DNA of 64,000 nt from Pseudomonas fluorescens. GTDB taxonomy: Bacteria; Pseudomonadota; Gammaproteobacteria; Pseudomonadales; Pseudomonadaceae. Below, piece by piece: positions 1-8,450 of this stretch. Where the stretch lies: NCBI RefSeq assembly GCF_019212185.1, contig NZ_CP078138.1:2276501-2340500 (forward strand), read 5' to 3'. The stretch's first letter is position 1. Every line of letters begins with the position of its first letter. The notes under the pieces are model-generated. The model saw only the letters and a program-made list of their open reading frames with translations. It ran no database searches and was not told where the DNA came from. The translations under genes and the position numbers were made by a program.

Positions 1-2
1 GC

Positions 3-431
3 CTGCTGCTCGGGCGCGCGGCCCTGCTCAAGGACCGGATCATCGACACCCACATGGAACCCCACGGCATCACCGCCGCGCAGTTCAAGGTGATGATCAT
101 CATTGCCCAGTTTGGCGTCGACACCCCGGCCGAGCTGTGCCGCCACCTGTCCCTGGACAGCGGCTCGATGACCCGCATGCTCGACCGCCTGGAGCAGAAG
201 GACCTGTTGCTGCGCAAGCGCTGCGCGGATGACCGCCGCCTGGTGCGTCTGGCCTTGACCGAAGAAGGCCAGGCGCTGGCCGACAAGTTGCCGGAGATCG
301 GCGTCAACGCCATGAACCAGTTGGCCGGCGCCCTCGACAGCGAGGAGTTGCAGACCCTGGAAGCGATCCTGAAGAAAATTCTCTTGGCCGCCGGCGATCC
401 CATCACCGTGCTGCGGGTAGGTGATCAATGA
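3..431 (+). CDS. MarR-family transcriptional regulator, 5' truncated by window edge
   Basis: The reading frame is open from base 3 and continues leftward out of the window, so the start is not visible. The translated part has a MarR winged-helix pattern: a helix-turn-helix region about residues 40-80 (PAELCRHLSLDSGSMTRMLD) followed by a wing with DDRRLVRLALTEEG, which is the classic MarR wing signature. It overlaps the start of the outer-membrane efflux gene by 3-4 bases (ATGA), so it is the first visible gene of an efflux operon. By analogy with EmrR/MprA it probably represses that operon and is released by a phenolic or drug ligand; that part is inference. Confidence 0.9.
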   Translation: MLLGRAALLKDRIIDTHMEPHGITAAQFKVMIIIAQFGVDTPAELCRHLSLDSGSMTRMLDRLEQKDLLLRKRCADDRRLVRLALTEEGQALADKLPEIGVNAMNQLAGALDSEELQTLEAILKKILLAAGDPITVLRVGDQ

Positions 432-1897
432 GCATGACGACGCGGCTTGGTCTGGTGCTGATGGCCATGAGCCTGGCCGGCTGCGCCAACTACAGCGGCT
501 TGAACACCGAAGGTGTGAGCCTGCAGGCGCAATCGCTGCAGGCCGGGCACTCCCTGAATGGCGTGGCCCTGTCACCGGCGGCCTGGCCGAAAAGCGACTG
601 GTGGACCAGCCTTGGCGATCCGCAGCTCGACGGTCTGATTCGTGAAGCCCTGCGCGACAGCCCGGACATGCAGATCGCCAGCGCCCGTGCCCATCAGGCC
701 AGCGCTGCCGCCGGTGCCGCGGATGCCGCGCGGATGCCGACCCTGGATGCCAGCGCCGGAATTCGCCGTGAGCGACTGGCGCAGTACCAGGATCCGACTC
801 TGCAAGGTGATCGATACGACACCATGCGCAGCCTCGGCGCCACGTTCAATTACACCTTCGATTTGTGGGGCGGCCAGCGCGACGCCTGGGAAGCTGCATT
901 GGGCCAGGCCCGCGCGGCGCAGATTGACCAGCAGGCCGCGCAGTTGACCCTGGCCGCCGATGTCGCCCGCGCCTACAGCAATTTGGGCCAGGCCTATATC
1001 GTTCATGACCTGGCCAGCGAAGACCTCAAGCGCACTCAGCAGTTACTCAGCCTGAGCCAGCGCCGGCTGAGTTCGGGTATCGACAGCCTCTACCAGTACC
1101 AGCAAAACCAGAGCCTCGAAGCCAGCTCCCAGGCGTCTTTGATCGATGCCGAGAAAAACCTGCAGAGCGCAAAAATTGCCCTCGCGGTGTTGCTGGGCAA
1201 AGGCCCGGATCGCGGCAACGAAATTGCCCGGCCGAACATCCTGCAAGCCAGTGCCGTGGCCCTGCCGTCGGTGCTGCCCGCCGAGTTGCTCGGCCGTCGC
1301 CCGGACCTGGTGGCGGCGCGCTGGCGGGTCGAGGCAGCGAGCAAAAGTATCGATGCCGGCAAGACCACCTTTTATCCCAACCTCAACCTCAGCGCGGCAG
1401 CCGGTTTCGAGTCGCTGATGGGCAACGCGGTGTTTGGCTCGACCTCGCGCTTCCTTAATGTCGCGCCGACCATTTCCCTGCCGATCTTCGACGGCGGCCG
1501 CCTGCGCGCCGACCTCGACGCCAAGGACGCCGATTACGACCTGGCGGTGGCGCAATACAACAAGAGCCTGGTCAAGGCCCTCGGTGATGTCAGCGACAGC
1601 ATTTCCCAACTGCGTGATGTCGGTCGGCAGATCGTCGCGCAGCAGCACGCCACGGACATTGCCCAGGCGTCCTACAACACCGTGCTCGAGCGCTACGGCT
1701 CAGGGGTCGGCAACTACCTGGACGTGCTGAGCATCGAGCAGCAGTTGCTCGGCGCGCAACGTCAGTTGGCCAATCTGAACGCCGAGCAGATCGATCTGTC
1801 GATTCAATTGATGCAGGCCCTGGGTGGCGGATTCCAGAGCGACAACCTGGCCGTGGCCAGCCCATCTCCGGCGCCCGCCACGCGCACCCATCATTAA
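428..1897 (+). CDS. NodT/OprM-family outer-membrane efflux lipoprotein
   Basis: 489 residues, the usual size for an RND/EmrAB-associated outer-membrane factor. It begins with a lipoprotein signal ending in LAGC (Cys19), so it is expected to be lipid-anchored in the outer membrane. The body shows the two repeated TolC-like halves with long coiled-coil stretches, and the family's LLGRRPDLVAARW block near residue 285. The start ATG overlaps the MarR stop codon, which fixes the start. Together with the following HlyD and DHA2 genes it forms a complete tripartite pump. Substrate cannot be read from sequence. Confidence 0.93.
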   Translation: MSMTTRLGLVLMAMSLAGCANYSGLNTEGVSLQAQSLQAGHSLNGVALSPAAWPKSDWWTSLGDPQLDGLIREALRDSPDMQIASARAHQASAAAGAADAARMPTLDASAGIRRERLAQYQDPTLQGDRYDTMRSLGATFNYTFDLWGGQRDAWEAALGQARAAQIDQQAAQLTLAADVARAYSNLGQAYIVHDLASEDLKRTQQLLSLSQRRLSSGIDSLYQYQQNQSLEASSQASLIDAEKNLQSAKIALAVLLGKGPDRGNEIARPNILQASAVALPSVLPAELLGRRPDLVAARWRVEAASKSIDAGKTTFYPNLNLSAAAGFESLMGNAVFGSTSRFLNVAPTISLPIFDGGRLRADLDAKDADYDLAVAQYNKSLVKALGDVSDSISQLRDVGRQIVAQQHATDIAQASYNTVLERYGSGVGNYLDVLSIEQQLLGAQRQLANLNAEQIDLSIQLMQALGGGFQSDNLAVASPSPAPATRTHH

Positions 1898-1907
1898 GGT
1901 ATTGGTC

Positions 1908-3110
1908 ATGGCCAACGTGCAGAACACCCCAATAACAGAAAATACCCCCGACACGGGCAATCCCGGCAAACGCAAGTTGATGCTGACCCTGCTGGCGATC
2001 CTGGTGATCGTCGCGAGCCTCGGCGTCTGGGGCTGGCATCACTTCTACGGCCGTTGGAACGAGAGCACCGACGACGCCTACGTCAACGGCAACGTGGTGG
2101 AAATCACCCCGCTGGTGACTGGCACGGTGGTGAGCATTGGCGCCGACGATGGCGACCTGGTGCAGGAAGGCCAGGTGCTGGTCAACTTCGACCCCAATGA
2201 CGCCGAGGTCGGGTTGCAGAGTGCCCAGGCCAACCTCGCGCGTACAGTGCGCCAGGTGCGTGGCCTGTACAGCAACGTTGATGGCATGAAAGCTCAGGTC
2301 AACGCGCAGAAAGCCGAAGTGCAGAAAGCTCAGGAAAACTTCAATCGTCGGAAAAATCTCGCCGCCGGTGGGGCAATTTCCCAGGAAGAACTGTCCCATG
2401 CCCGCGATGACCTGACCTCGGCGCAAAACGCCCTGGCCAACGCACAGCAACAGTTCAAGACCAGCAGTGCGCTGGTCGACGACACTGAAGTCTCGTCGCA
2501 CCCGGACGTCCAGGCCGCCGCTGCGCAGTTGCGCCAGGCTTACCTGAACAATGCCCGCAGCACCTTGATCGCACCGGTCACTGGTTATGTCGCCAAGCGC
2601 ACCGTGCAACTGGGCCAGCGCGTCCAGCCAGGCACCGCGTTGATGGCGGTGATTCCGCTGGATCAGTTGTGGATCGACGCCAACTTCAAGGAAACCCAAC
2701 TGCGTGACATGCGCATCGGCCAGCCGGTGGACATCGAGGCCGACCTGTATGGCAGCTCCGTGAAGTACAGCGGCACCATCGACAGCCTCGGCGCCGGTAC
2801 CGGCAGCGCCTTCGCCCTGTTGCCGGCGCAAAACGCCACCGGCAACTGGATCAAGATCGTTCAGCGGGTGCCGGTGCGCATCCACATCAACGCCGAGCAA
2901 CTGGCCAAGCATCCATTGCGGGTCGGCCTGTCGACCCTGGTCAATGTCGACCTGCGCGACCAGAGTGGCCCGGTACTGGCCCAGCAGCCACCGCAAAAGG
3001 CCAGCTTCAGCACCACCATCTATGACCGCCAGTTGGCGGATGCCGACGCAATGATCGCCCGGCTGATCCATGACAACAGTTCAGCCCTGAGCAAAACCGC
3101 CCAGCGTTGA
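1908..3110 (+). CDS. HlyD/EmrA-family membrane fusion protein
   Basis: 400 residues from the ATG at 1908, which follows the outer-membrane gene's stop by 10 bases; an earlier in-frame start would overlap that gene. One N-terminal membrane anchor at about residues 24-42 is followed by DDAYVNGNVVEITP, the standard EmrA start of the periplasmic part. A lipoyl-like half (GDLVQEGQVLVNFDPNDA), a coiled-coil hairpin and the second lipoyl half (LIAPVTGYVAKRTVQLGQ) come next. It bridges the inner-membrane transporter encoded next to the NodT-type channel. Confidence 0.93.
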   Translation: MANVQNTPITENTPDTGNPGKRKLMLTLLAILVIVASLGVWGWHHFYGRWNESTDDAYVNGNVVEITPLVTGTVVSIGADDGDLVQEGQVLVNFDPNDAEVGLQSAQANLARTVRQVRGLYSNVDGMKAQVNAQKAEVQKAQENFNRRKNLAAGGAISQEELSHARDDLTSAQNALANAQQQFKTSSALVDDTEVSSHPDVQAAAAQLRQAYLNNARSTLIAPVTGYVAKRTVQLGQRVQPGTALMAVIPLDQLWIDANFKETQLRDMRIGQPVDIEADLYGSSVKYSGTIDSLGAGTGSAFALLPAQNATGNWIKIVQRVPVRIHINAEQLAKHPLRVGLSTLVNVDLRDQSGPVLAQQPPQKASFSTTIYDRQLADADAMIARLIHDNSSALSKTAQR

Positions 3111-3176
3111 GTTCGCCAATCCGCTCGTTGCGCCGTGCAAGCGGCGCAACGCTCGCCTCGTTCCCAAGGATTTGCG

Positions 3177-4706
3177 ATGAGTAACAACGCCTCATTCACG
3201 CCACCCAGCCTGGTGCTCAGCACCATCGGCCTGTCGCTGGCGACCTTCATGCAAGTGCTCGACACCACCATCGCCAACGTCGCCCTGCCGACCATCTCCG
3301 GCAACCTGGGAGTGAGTTCGGAGCAGGGCACCTGGGTGATCACTTCATTTGCCGTGAGCAACGCGATTGCCTTGCCGCTCACCGGCTGGCTGAGCCGGCG
3401 CTTCGGCGAGGTGAAACTGTTCCTTTGGGCGACCATGCTCTTTGTGCTGGCCTCGTTCCTCTGTGGGATTTCCACCTCGATGCCGGAGCTGATCGGTTTC
3501 CGGGTGCTCCAGGGCCTGGTGGCCGGGCCGCTGTATCCGATGACCCAGACCCTGCTGATTGCCGTCTATCCACCGGCCAGGCGCGGAATGGCCCTGGCGT
3601 TGCTGGCGATGGTCACGGTGGTGGCGCCGATTGCCGGGCCGATTCTCGGCGGCTGGATCACCGACAGCTACAGTTGGCCGTGGATCTTCTTTATTAACGT
3701 ACCCATCGGCATCTTCGCGGTGATGGTGGTCAAGCAACAGCTCAAGGCGCGTCCGGTTGAGACCAGTCGCCAGCCGATGGACTATGTAGGACTGATCAGC
3801 TTGATCGTCGGCGTCGGCGCGCTGCAAATCATCCTAGACAAAGGCAACGACCTGGACTGGTTCGAGTCGAACTTCATCCTGATCGGCGCGGCGATTTCGG
3901 TGATTGCCCTGGCGGTGTTTGTGATCTGGGAAATGACCGACCGCCATCCGGTGGTCAATCTGCGGCTGTTTGCTTACCGTAACTTCCGCATCGGCACCAT
4001 TGTGCTGGTGTTGGGATACGCGGGGTTCTTCGGCATCAACCTGATCCTGCCGCAATGGCTGCAGACCCAGATGGGCTATACCGCGACCTGGGCCGGGCTG
4101 GCGGTGGCGCCGATTGGGATTCTGCCGGTGTTGATGTCGCCTTTTGTCGGCAAGTACGCGCACAAGATCGACCTGCGCCTGCTCGCCGGCCTGGCGTTCC
4201 TGGCGATTGGCTTGAGTTGCTTTATGCGCGCCGGATTCACCAACGAGGTCGACTTCCAGCACGTGGCGTTGGTGCAGCTGTTCATGGGCATTGGCGTAGC
4301 GCTGTTCTTCATGCCGACCTTGAGCATCCTGATGTCCGACCTGCCGCCCCATCAGATTGCCGATGGCGCCGGCCTGGCGACGTTCCTGCGGACCCTGGGC
4401 GGCAGCTTCGCGGCGTCGCTGACCACCTGGATCTGGATCCGCCGGGCCGACCAGCATCACGCTTACCTGAGCGAAAGCATCAGCACCTACGAGCCGGCCA
4501 CCCGCGACGCCCTCAACAGCCTGGGCGGCGCCGGCACCCCGGCCTATGCCCAGCTCGATCACGTGCTGACCAGCCAGGCCTACATGCTGTCCACCGTGGA
4601 TTACTTCACGCTATTGGGCTGGGGCTTTGTTGGCCTGATCCTGCTGGTATGGCTGGCCAAGCCACCGTTTGCGGCGAAGGCTGGGCCAGAGGCGAGCGGT
4701 CATTAA
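3177..4706 (+). CDS. DHA2-family MFS multidrug transporter, EmrB-like
   Basis: 509 residues with about 14 predicted membrane segments, typical of the EmrB/QacA family of proton-driven exporters. The signature LDTTIANVALPTI lies in helix 1 and the GWLSRRFGEVKLF loop motif follows helix 2. I place the start at ATG 3177 because it has AAGGAT just upstream and gives the usual MSNNASFTPPS N-terminus; an earlier in-frame start at 3135 lacks a good ribosome site. It is the inner-membrane motor of the pump formed with the two preceding genes. Confidence 0.93.
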   Translation: MSNNASFTPPSLVLSTIGLSLATFMQVLDTTIANVALPTISGNLGVSSEQGTWVITSFAVSNAIALPLTGWLSRRFGEVKLFLWATMLFVLASFLCGISTSMPELIGFRVLQGLVAGPLYPMTQTLLIAVYPPARRGMALALLAMVTVVAPIAGPILGGWITDSYSWPWIFFINVPIGIFAVMVVKQQLKARPVETSRQPMDYVGLISLIVGVGALQIILDKGNDLDWFESNFILIGAAISVIALAVFVIWEMTDRHPVVNLRLFAYRNFRIGTIVLVLGYAGFFGINLILPQWLQTQMGYTATWAGLAVAPIGILPVLMSPFVGKYAHKIDLRLLAGLAFLAIGLSCFMRAGFTNEVDFQHVALVQLFMGIGVALFFMPTLSILMSDLPPHQIADGAGLATFLRTLGGSFAASLTTWIWIRRADQHHAYLSESISTYEPATRDALNSLGGAGTPAYAQLDHVLTSQAYMLSTVDYFTLLGWGFVGLILLVWLAKPPFAAKAGPEASGH

Positions 4707-4709
4707 CGA

Positions 4710-5138
4710 TCAATCAGTCAGGCGCTTCTGCATGAAGAAGCGCCTGCTGCCGCGCGGATAGTCGGCAATCTGCCCAACCTCGACAAACCCCAGCTTGCTG
4801 TAGAACGCTGGTGCCTGGAACTCGAAGGTGTCGAGGTACATGCCGATGCAGCCCTTTTCCCGCGCCAGCTCTTCGGCCATGTGCATCAGGCGCGCGCCAA
4901 TGCCCTGGCCGCGCAATTGTGGCTGCACCGATAGCAGGTCAATGAACAGCCATTCATAGAACAGCTTGCCATACAGCCCGCCGAGCACTTCGTCGCTGTC
5001 TTCGCCACGCACCAGCAGGGCGATTTCCTGATAGTGGCCATCACCGGCATTGGCGATGTTGTGGGCGCGCAGGGGAGCGAGGACGGCCTGGTATTCCTCG
5101 GGTTGCGGGTCCTCGGTGAAATCGATGCGCAGCGGCAT
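4710..5138 (-). CDS. GNAT-family N-acetyltransferase
   Basis: 142 residues when started at the ATG at 5138 (MPLRIDF). The upstream extension in the same frame is low-complexity and not protein-like. The acetyl-CoA loop is clear in QPQLRGQGIGARLMH (R/Q-x-x-G-x-G/A). The pattern PAFYSKLGFVEVG near the C-terminus is typical of small GNAT enzymes that acetylate small amines or antibiotics. It converges with the efflux operon, their stops lying 4 bases apart. Substrate unknown. Confidence 0.88.
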   Translation of the reverse strand: MPLRIDFTEDPQPEEYQAVLAPLRAHNIANAGDGHYQEIALLVRGEDSDEVLGGLYGKLFYEWLFIDLLSVQPQLRGQGIGARLMHMAEELAREKGCIGMYLDTFEFQAPAFYSKLGFVEVGQIADYPRGSRRFFMQKRLTD

Positions 5139-5458
5139 GGGCGACGTCCTTGTGTCGACTGAGGGGATTCGCCAGATTAACCCATGGGTCGGGGTTTCGC
5201 AGAAACGCGGGCAAAAAAAAAGCCCGCGCGGGGAGTGCGGGCTAAATGTTCCTTGAATGAGCGGTGTGACTATAAAGGTCCTGTCGCAGCGGCACAGTGA
5301 AGGATTTGTCATGTGCCGTTCGTCCATCTGTGCGCACTTTGGCCCGGCCATTGGATCAAAACGACGAGTCCCAGCAGACCGTTCAACCCTCGGAGAATCG
5401 TTCGGTGTTTGACGGGTGTAAGTTGAGTCTGGGCTTAACGTCTTCGACGGAGGTGGCT
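5139..5458. other. Intergenic region without a protein gene
   Basis: About 320 bases between the divergent acetyltransferase and the 63-residue hypothetical gene. I see the orphan leftward terminator at 5213-5243 but no convincing protein-coding frame. A small RNA on the minus strand ending at the terminator is the simplest explanation; I could not identify its family. Confidence 0.4.
5213..5243 (-). terminator. Orphan Rho-independent terminator reading leftward
   Basis: The stem AGCCCGC (5221-5227) / GCGGGCT (5237-5243) is preceded on the plus strand by nine A, so on the minus strand it is a hairpin followed by nine U. No minus-strand protein gene ends here; the acetyltransferase gene starts downstream of it. 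It is therefore either the end of a small RNA transcribed leftward from 5244-5450 or an attenuator in the acetyltransferase leader. Confidence 0.7.
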
Positions 5459-5650
5459 ATGAGTATTGCGATGTTGAGCAAAATGCATATGAACGGCTAT
5501 GACGTAGTGAGCGTGAACAGCGGCCCGTGGCGGGTCTGCACCCCGCATGACCGCTACGGCACCTTTGCTACCCGGGAAGAGGCGCTGGCGTTTGCCGCCT
5601 CCCTGCCAGGCTACAAGGCCAGGCGCCTGGGGGCCGTTAACAAGCAGTAG
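5459..5650 (+). CDS. Small conserved hypothetical protein (63 aa)
   Basis: 63 residues from the ATG at 5459, preceded by GGAGGT in GACGGAGGTGGCT, a strong ribosome site. The protein has a GPWRVCTPHDRYGTFATREEALAFAASLPG core, reminiscent of short DUF2188-like proteins in which a strand-turn-strand is followed by EEAL helices. No catalytic residues or export signal are visible. Function unknown. Confidence 0.75.
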   Translation: MSIAMLSKMHMNGYDVVSVNSGPWRVCTPHDRYGTFATREEALAFAASLPGYKARRLGAVNKQ

Positions 5651-5686
5651 CGCAGAGGCTGAAGGCGAGGGCGCGAGGCGCTCTCG

Positions 5687-5887
5687 CTACAGCCGGTCTT
5701 GACCGCCGGGTACGCGTCGGTCGGCGCCCGCCGGGTTGCCGCTGTCGAACAGTCGGCGTTCCGTCAGCACATTGTCCAGTGCCTGGCGATCGCTGGGGAC
5801 CAGTTGGTGACGTCGCTCCTTGAGTTCCAGCAAGATTGAATTGGACCAGTGACGATAGGTCTGTTCAGCCAGTTGAATCGGATTCAT
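5687..5887 (-). CDS. Small conserved hypothetical protein (66 aa)
   Basis: 66 residues if started at MNPIQLAEQT (ATG at 5887). The first part is a predicted amphipathic helix region (QTYRHWSNSILLELKERR), then a short acidic/Gly-rich tail. I recognise no family. The good start and lack of competing frame favour a real gene, but coding is not certain. Confidence 0.6.
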   Translation of the reverse strand: MNPIQLAEQTYRHWSNSILLELKERRHQLVPSDRQALDNVLTERRLFDSGNPAGADRRVPGGQDRL

Positions 5888-5981
5888 CTTCGTCTCCCAG
5901 ACCGGATGTTTCAGCACGGGGCGGGGTGCGTCGCCGCGCTCAGGCTAGTCGAGAAAACCTCCGCTTGCCAGGTACAGGCGC

Positions 5982-6695
5982 TCAGCCGTGGGGCCTTTCG
6001 TCGCCGCGCAGAATTTTACCGATCGGCACAATCAGTTCCGGCTCCTGATGGCGTACGTTGCCGACGGCGCTGTCGACCTTGAACCATTCGAAGGTGTCGG
6101 ACGGCTCCCCCTCATGCAACACCATTTGCTCGGCACGCTCCTTGGGCATGCTGAGGTTCAGCCATTCGCGCGCCAGCTCCGGCGACAGCACCACGGGGCG
6201 GCGATCATGCACATCCAGTAGGCCGCCCTCACTGTCGGCGGTGATGATCACGAAACCGTCATCGGCTCGCGGATCGCGCCCCCCCGCCGGATATTGACCA
6301 ATGGCCGCACAGAGGGCAGGCGCGCGATTGCGGCGGCGGATCAGGTAGGGCTGTTTGTTCGGGCCACCTTCGTAGACCCACTCGAACCAGTTGTCGACGG
6401 CGACGATGGCGCGGTGCGGCCAAACGGCGCGGAAGAATGGACCGTGGGCGACTTTTTCCACTCGGGCGTTGATCGGCAGCGAGCGGTCGGTGGACCAGTG
6501 CGGGCGCCAGCCCCAGCGCACCCGATCGGCATGCAGGGTCTCGCCTTCGAGGTGGATCAGGGCGACCGCAGTGGTCGGCGCGACGTTGTAATACCCCAGC
6601 GGTTCATCACCCACGCTGTTGGCCAGGGCATTGGGCATGCCCAGGGCCGCGACAAAATCGTGAATGCCTCGATACTGTGAAAGTCTCCCGCACAT
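5982..6695 (-). CDS. SOS response-associated protein, YedK/HMCES family
   Basis: 237 residues, beginning MCGRLSQY. In this family Cys2, exposed after Met removal, forms a thiazolidine DNA-protein crosslink with abasic sites in single-stranded DNA, protecting them from cleavage. The family residues are present: Cys2, the WFEW block around residue 112 holding the catalytic Glu, and the late HDRRPVVLSPE block holding the conserved His. No LexA box was evident to me in the short upstream region, so SOS control is not shown here. Confidence 0.93.
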   Translation of the reverse strand: MCGRLSQYRGIHDFVAALGMPNALANSVGDEPLGYYNVAPTTAVALIHLEGETLHADRVRWGWRPHWSTDRSLPINARVEKVAHGPFFRAVWPHRAIVAVDNWFEWVYEGGPNKQPYLIRRRNRAPALCAAIGQYPAGGRDPRADDGFVIITADSEGGLLDVHDRRPVVLSPELAREWLNLSMPKERAEQMVLHEGEPSDTFEWFKVDSAVGNVRHQEPELIVPIGKILRGDERPHG

Positions 6696-6837
6696 CGGAA
6701 AGCCCTCCGCTGGAGCCCTCAGCTTAGTTCACGGACACCCGCACATTTTCGTATCCGCTTACAGATCACTAACAATCGGGGTATTTATTCGCTCGCCCGT
6801 GGCTTTCTACAATGCCCGTTGATCTTCGGGAGCTGGA

Positions 6838-7290
6838 ATGATGAGTGTGTCGCTGCGTATGGCTACAGTCGATGATATCGAGAGTCTGTTCGAGATACGC
6901 ACTTCAGTGGCGCAGAACCACCTGAGCCGCAAGCAGATGGATGAGTTGGGCATCACCCCGCAGGTCCTGCGCTCGGCAATCAACGAAGGGCCGTGCATCT
7001 GGCTCGCCGAAGTCGATCGGCAACCGGTGGCCTTTTCGATGATCGATCGCGCCGAAGGCGAGGTATTTGCCATGTTCGTGCGTCCTGAGCATGAGAAATG
7101 CGGGCTTGGCCGCTTACTGATGGACGCCGCCGAAGCCGAGCTGTTCAAGACCCATGAACGGATTGTCCTGGTCACTGACGGCCGCCCGGAGATCAGGGCC
7201 AATGGCTTTTATCAGCGTCTGGGCTGGACGGTGGTCGAGCGAATCGATGCCCGGGATGTGCGGTATGAGAAGCGCAGGCCATTGTTGTAA
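6838..7290 (+). CDS. GNAT-family N-acetyltransferase
   Basis: 150 residues. The acetyl-CoA binding segment is VRPEHEKCGLGRLLMDAAEAELF, matching the R/Q-x-x-G-x-G/A loop in relaxed form, and the family's NGFYQRLGWTVVER ending is present. Two adjacent ATG codons at 6838 and 6841 follow GGGAG, and either could be used. It stands alone between YedK (divergent) and the zinc-ribbon gene (convergent). Substrate unknown. Confidence 0.88.
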   Translation: MMSVSLRMATVDDIESLFEIRTSVAQNHLSRKQMDELGITPQVLRSAINEGPCIWLAEVDRQPVAFSMIDRAEGEVFAMFVRPEHEKCGLGRLLMDAAEAELFKTHERIVLVTDGRPEIRANGFYQRLGWTVVERIDARDVRYEKRRPLL

Positions 7291-7316
7291 CGCGTCTTGA
7301 GCCCTGCCCATTTCTA

Positions 7317-7640
7317 TCAGGGGGCATCACCTGGATGTTGGCGCATCTGCTCCTCCACCTGACGACAGGCTTTGGCAATGATGCTGCGCGCCATTGGCGA
7401 GGCAACGGCGGACGCCTGGTCCTGGCAAATGGCAATATCGGCCATGACATCGGTCTCGGCCTTATCCTCGGAATCGCTGAAAACCAGGTAGGCCGCCAGC
7501 GCAACAGCGGCGGCTACGGCGAGCCTGATCAGCCAGCGTTTTCCCTTTGGTCGCAGATCGGCGTGGCAGTGCTTGCAGCGAATCGCGGCGGCCTTGATGC
7601 TCTCCGCGCAAAACGGGCAGAGCGTGTCTGATGTTTGCAA
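7317..7640 (-). CDS. Zinc-ribbon membrane protein, hypothetical
   Basis: 107 residues. The N-terminus is a compact zinc ribbon with CPFC at residues 8-11 and CKHC at about 22-25, followed by one membrane helix (about residues 36-52) and a C-terminal part with further Cys. The frame starts with TTG at 7640 behind AAGGAAA, as there is no ATG before the zinc ribbon. Such proteins are common and uncharacterised; the zinc ribbon would be cytoplasmic. Confidence 0.75.
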   Translation of the reverse strand: MQTSDTLCPFCAESIKAAAIRCKHCHADLRPKGKRWLIRLAVAAAVALAAYLVFSDSEDKAETDVMADIAICQDQASAVASPMARSIIAKACRQVEEQMRQHPGDAP

Positions 7641-7725
7641 CGTGATGATTTCCTTATCAAAAAATACAACATGAGCGCTAGCGCAACATGATGGCAGAAA
7701 TCATCGCTCTTGCGGAAGTCGACGC

Positions 7726-8091
7726 TTAATCCTGTTCCAGTGCCACTCCCGTCGGCATCGATAACGGTGTCGCGAAATTCAACGCAACCATGTACACGGA
7801 CCCACCGCCTGGTCCGCTCAGCCCGGCGTGTTCACAGATGAACTCGAAGACTGCTTCGGACTGGGCTGCGTCCACTACCACATTGACCACTCGGGAAAGC
7901 ACGGCTTCCGGTACCTGGTTGCGCGCTGCCTTGGCGGCCTGTAGCACGCCCACGCCACGGCAACTCACGCTGTCTGCACGGGTGATGCCATGGACTTCGC
8001 GTAACAGACGCAACAACCTGCGCTCGCTGCCATCGTCGGGCAGCACGCAGGTGATCAGTTTGGCCGCGCCGCCCGGTATGCCGGCGGTCAC
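7726..8091 (-). CDS. P-II-like signalling protein (second of a pair)
   Basis: 121 residues with GTG start at 8091, overlapping the stop of the preceding P-II-like gene by 4 bases. It has the P-II-like ferredoxin fold pattern: an opening strand (AKLITCVLPDD), a helix with paired Arg/Leu, and a closing strand with GPGGGSVYMVAL. It lacks the tyrosine of the GlnB T-loop uridylylation site, so it is not a classical GlnB/GlnK. Co-transcription with a DUF1538 membrane protein suggests it gates or senses that transporter. Confidence 0.75.
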   Translation of the reverse strand: MTAGIPGGAAKLITCVLPDDGSERRLLRLLREVHGITRADSVSCRGVGVLQAAKAARNQVPEAVLSRVVNVVVDAAQSEAVFEFICEHAGLSGPGGGSVYMVALNFATPLSMPTGVALEQD

Positions 8092-8450
8092 GAGGTTTTA
8101 CCTTGTACGAGCAGTTCACGGGGAATGTAGGTGGCGACTTTTTCCACCGGCGTGGCGTAGATCATGCCTGCCCCGGGGACATGCAATTTGGCGGCGTGAT
8201 AGATGGCCTCGAGTACCGCGTCCTGGTAGTCGGCGGCGACCAGCAGGCTGACCACTTCCTTTTCCGCATCAATGGCGATACTGAGCAGGCCGAGTCGCTC
8301 GCGGGGGCCCAGACCGTGAGCGTGGTAGACAATGGCGCCCGGTGCGCCCATGCCCTGGGCGGCGCTAATCACCAGGTCCGCGCGGCCGACCGCGACGATG
8401 CAGGTGATCAGGGCAACGTCGGTCAAATAGGTAATGCCTTCGGTGCTCAT
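8088..8450 (-). CDS. P-II-like signalling protein (first of a pair)
   Basis: 120 residues starting at ATG 8450 (MSTEGITYLTD), which overlaps the stop of the DUF1538 gene by 4 bases; longer in-frame extensions fall inside that gene. The P-II pattern is visible: opening strand VALITCIVAVGRAD, a helix, a central LLSIAIDAEKEVVSLLVA pair of strands, and GAGMIYATPVEKVATYIP at the end, where nucleotide-binding P-II proteins carry a Gly-rich segment. It is similar in layout but not identical to the next gene, so the pair may form hetero-oligomers. Ligand unknown. Confidence 0.8.
   Translation of the reverse strand: MSTEGITYLTDVALITCIVAVGRADLVISAAQGMGAPGAIVYHAHGLGPRERLGLLSIAIDAEKEVVSLLVAADYQDAVLEAIYHAAKLHVPGAGMIYATPVEKVATYIPRELLVQGKTS

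Noticed and set aside
1590..3071. Long minus-strand open frame (493 codons) opposite the efflux genes
   Set aside because: Shadow of GC-rich coding DNA; composition is not protein-like and the plus-strand genes are clear family members.
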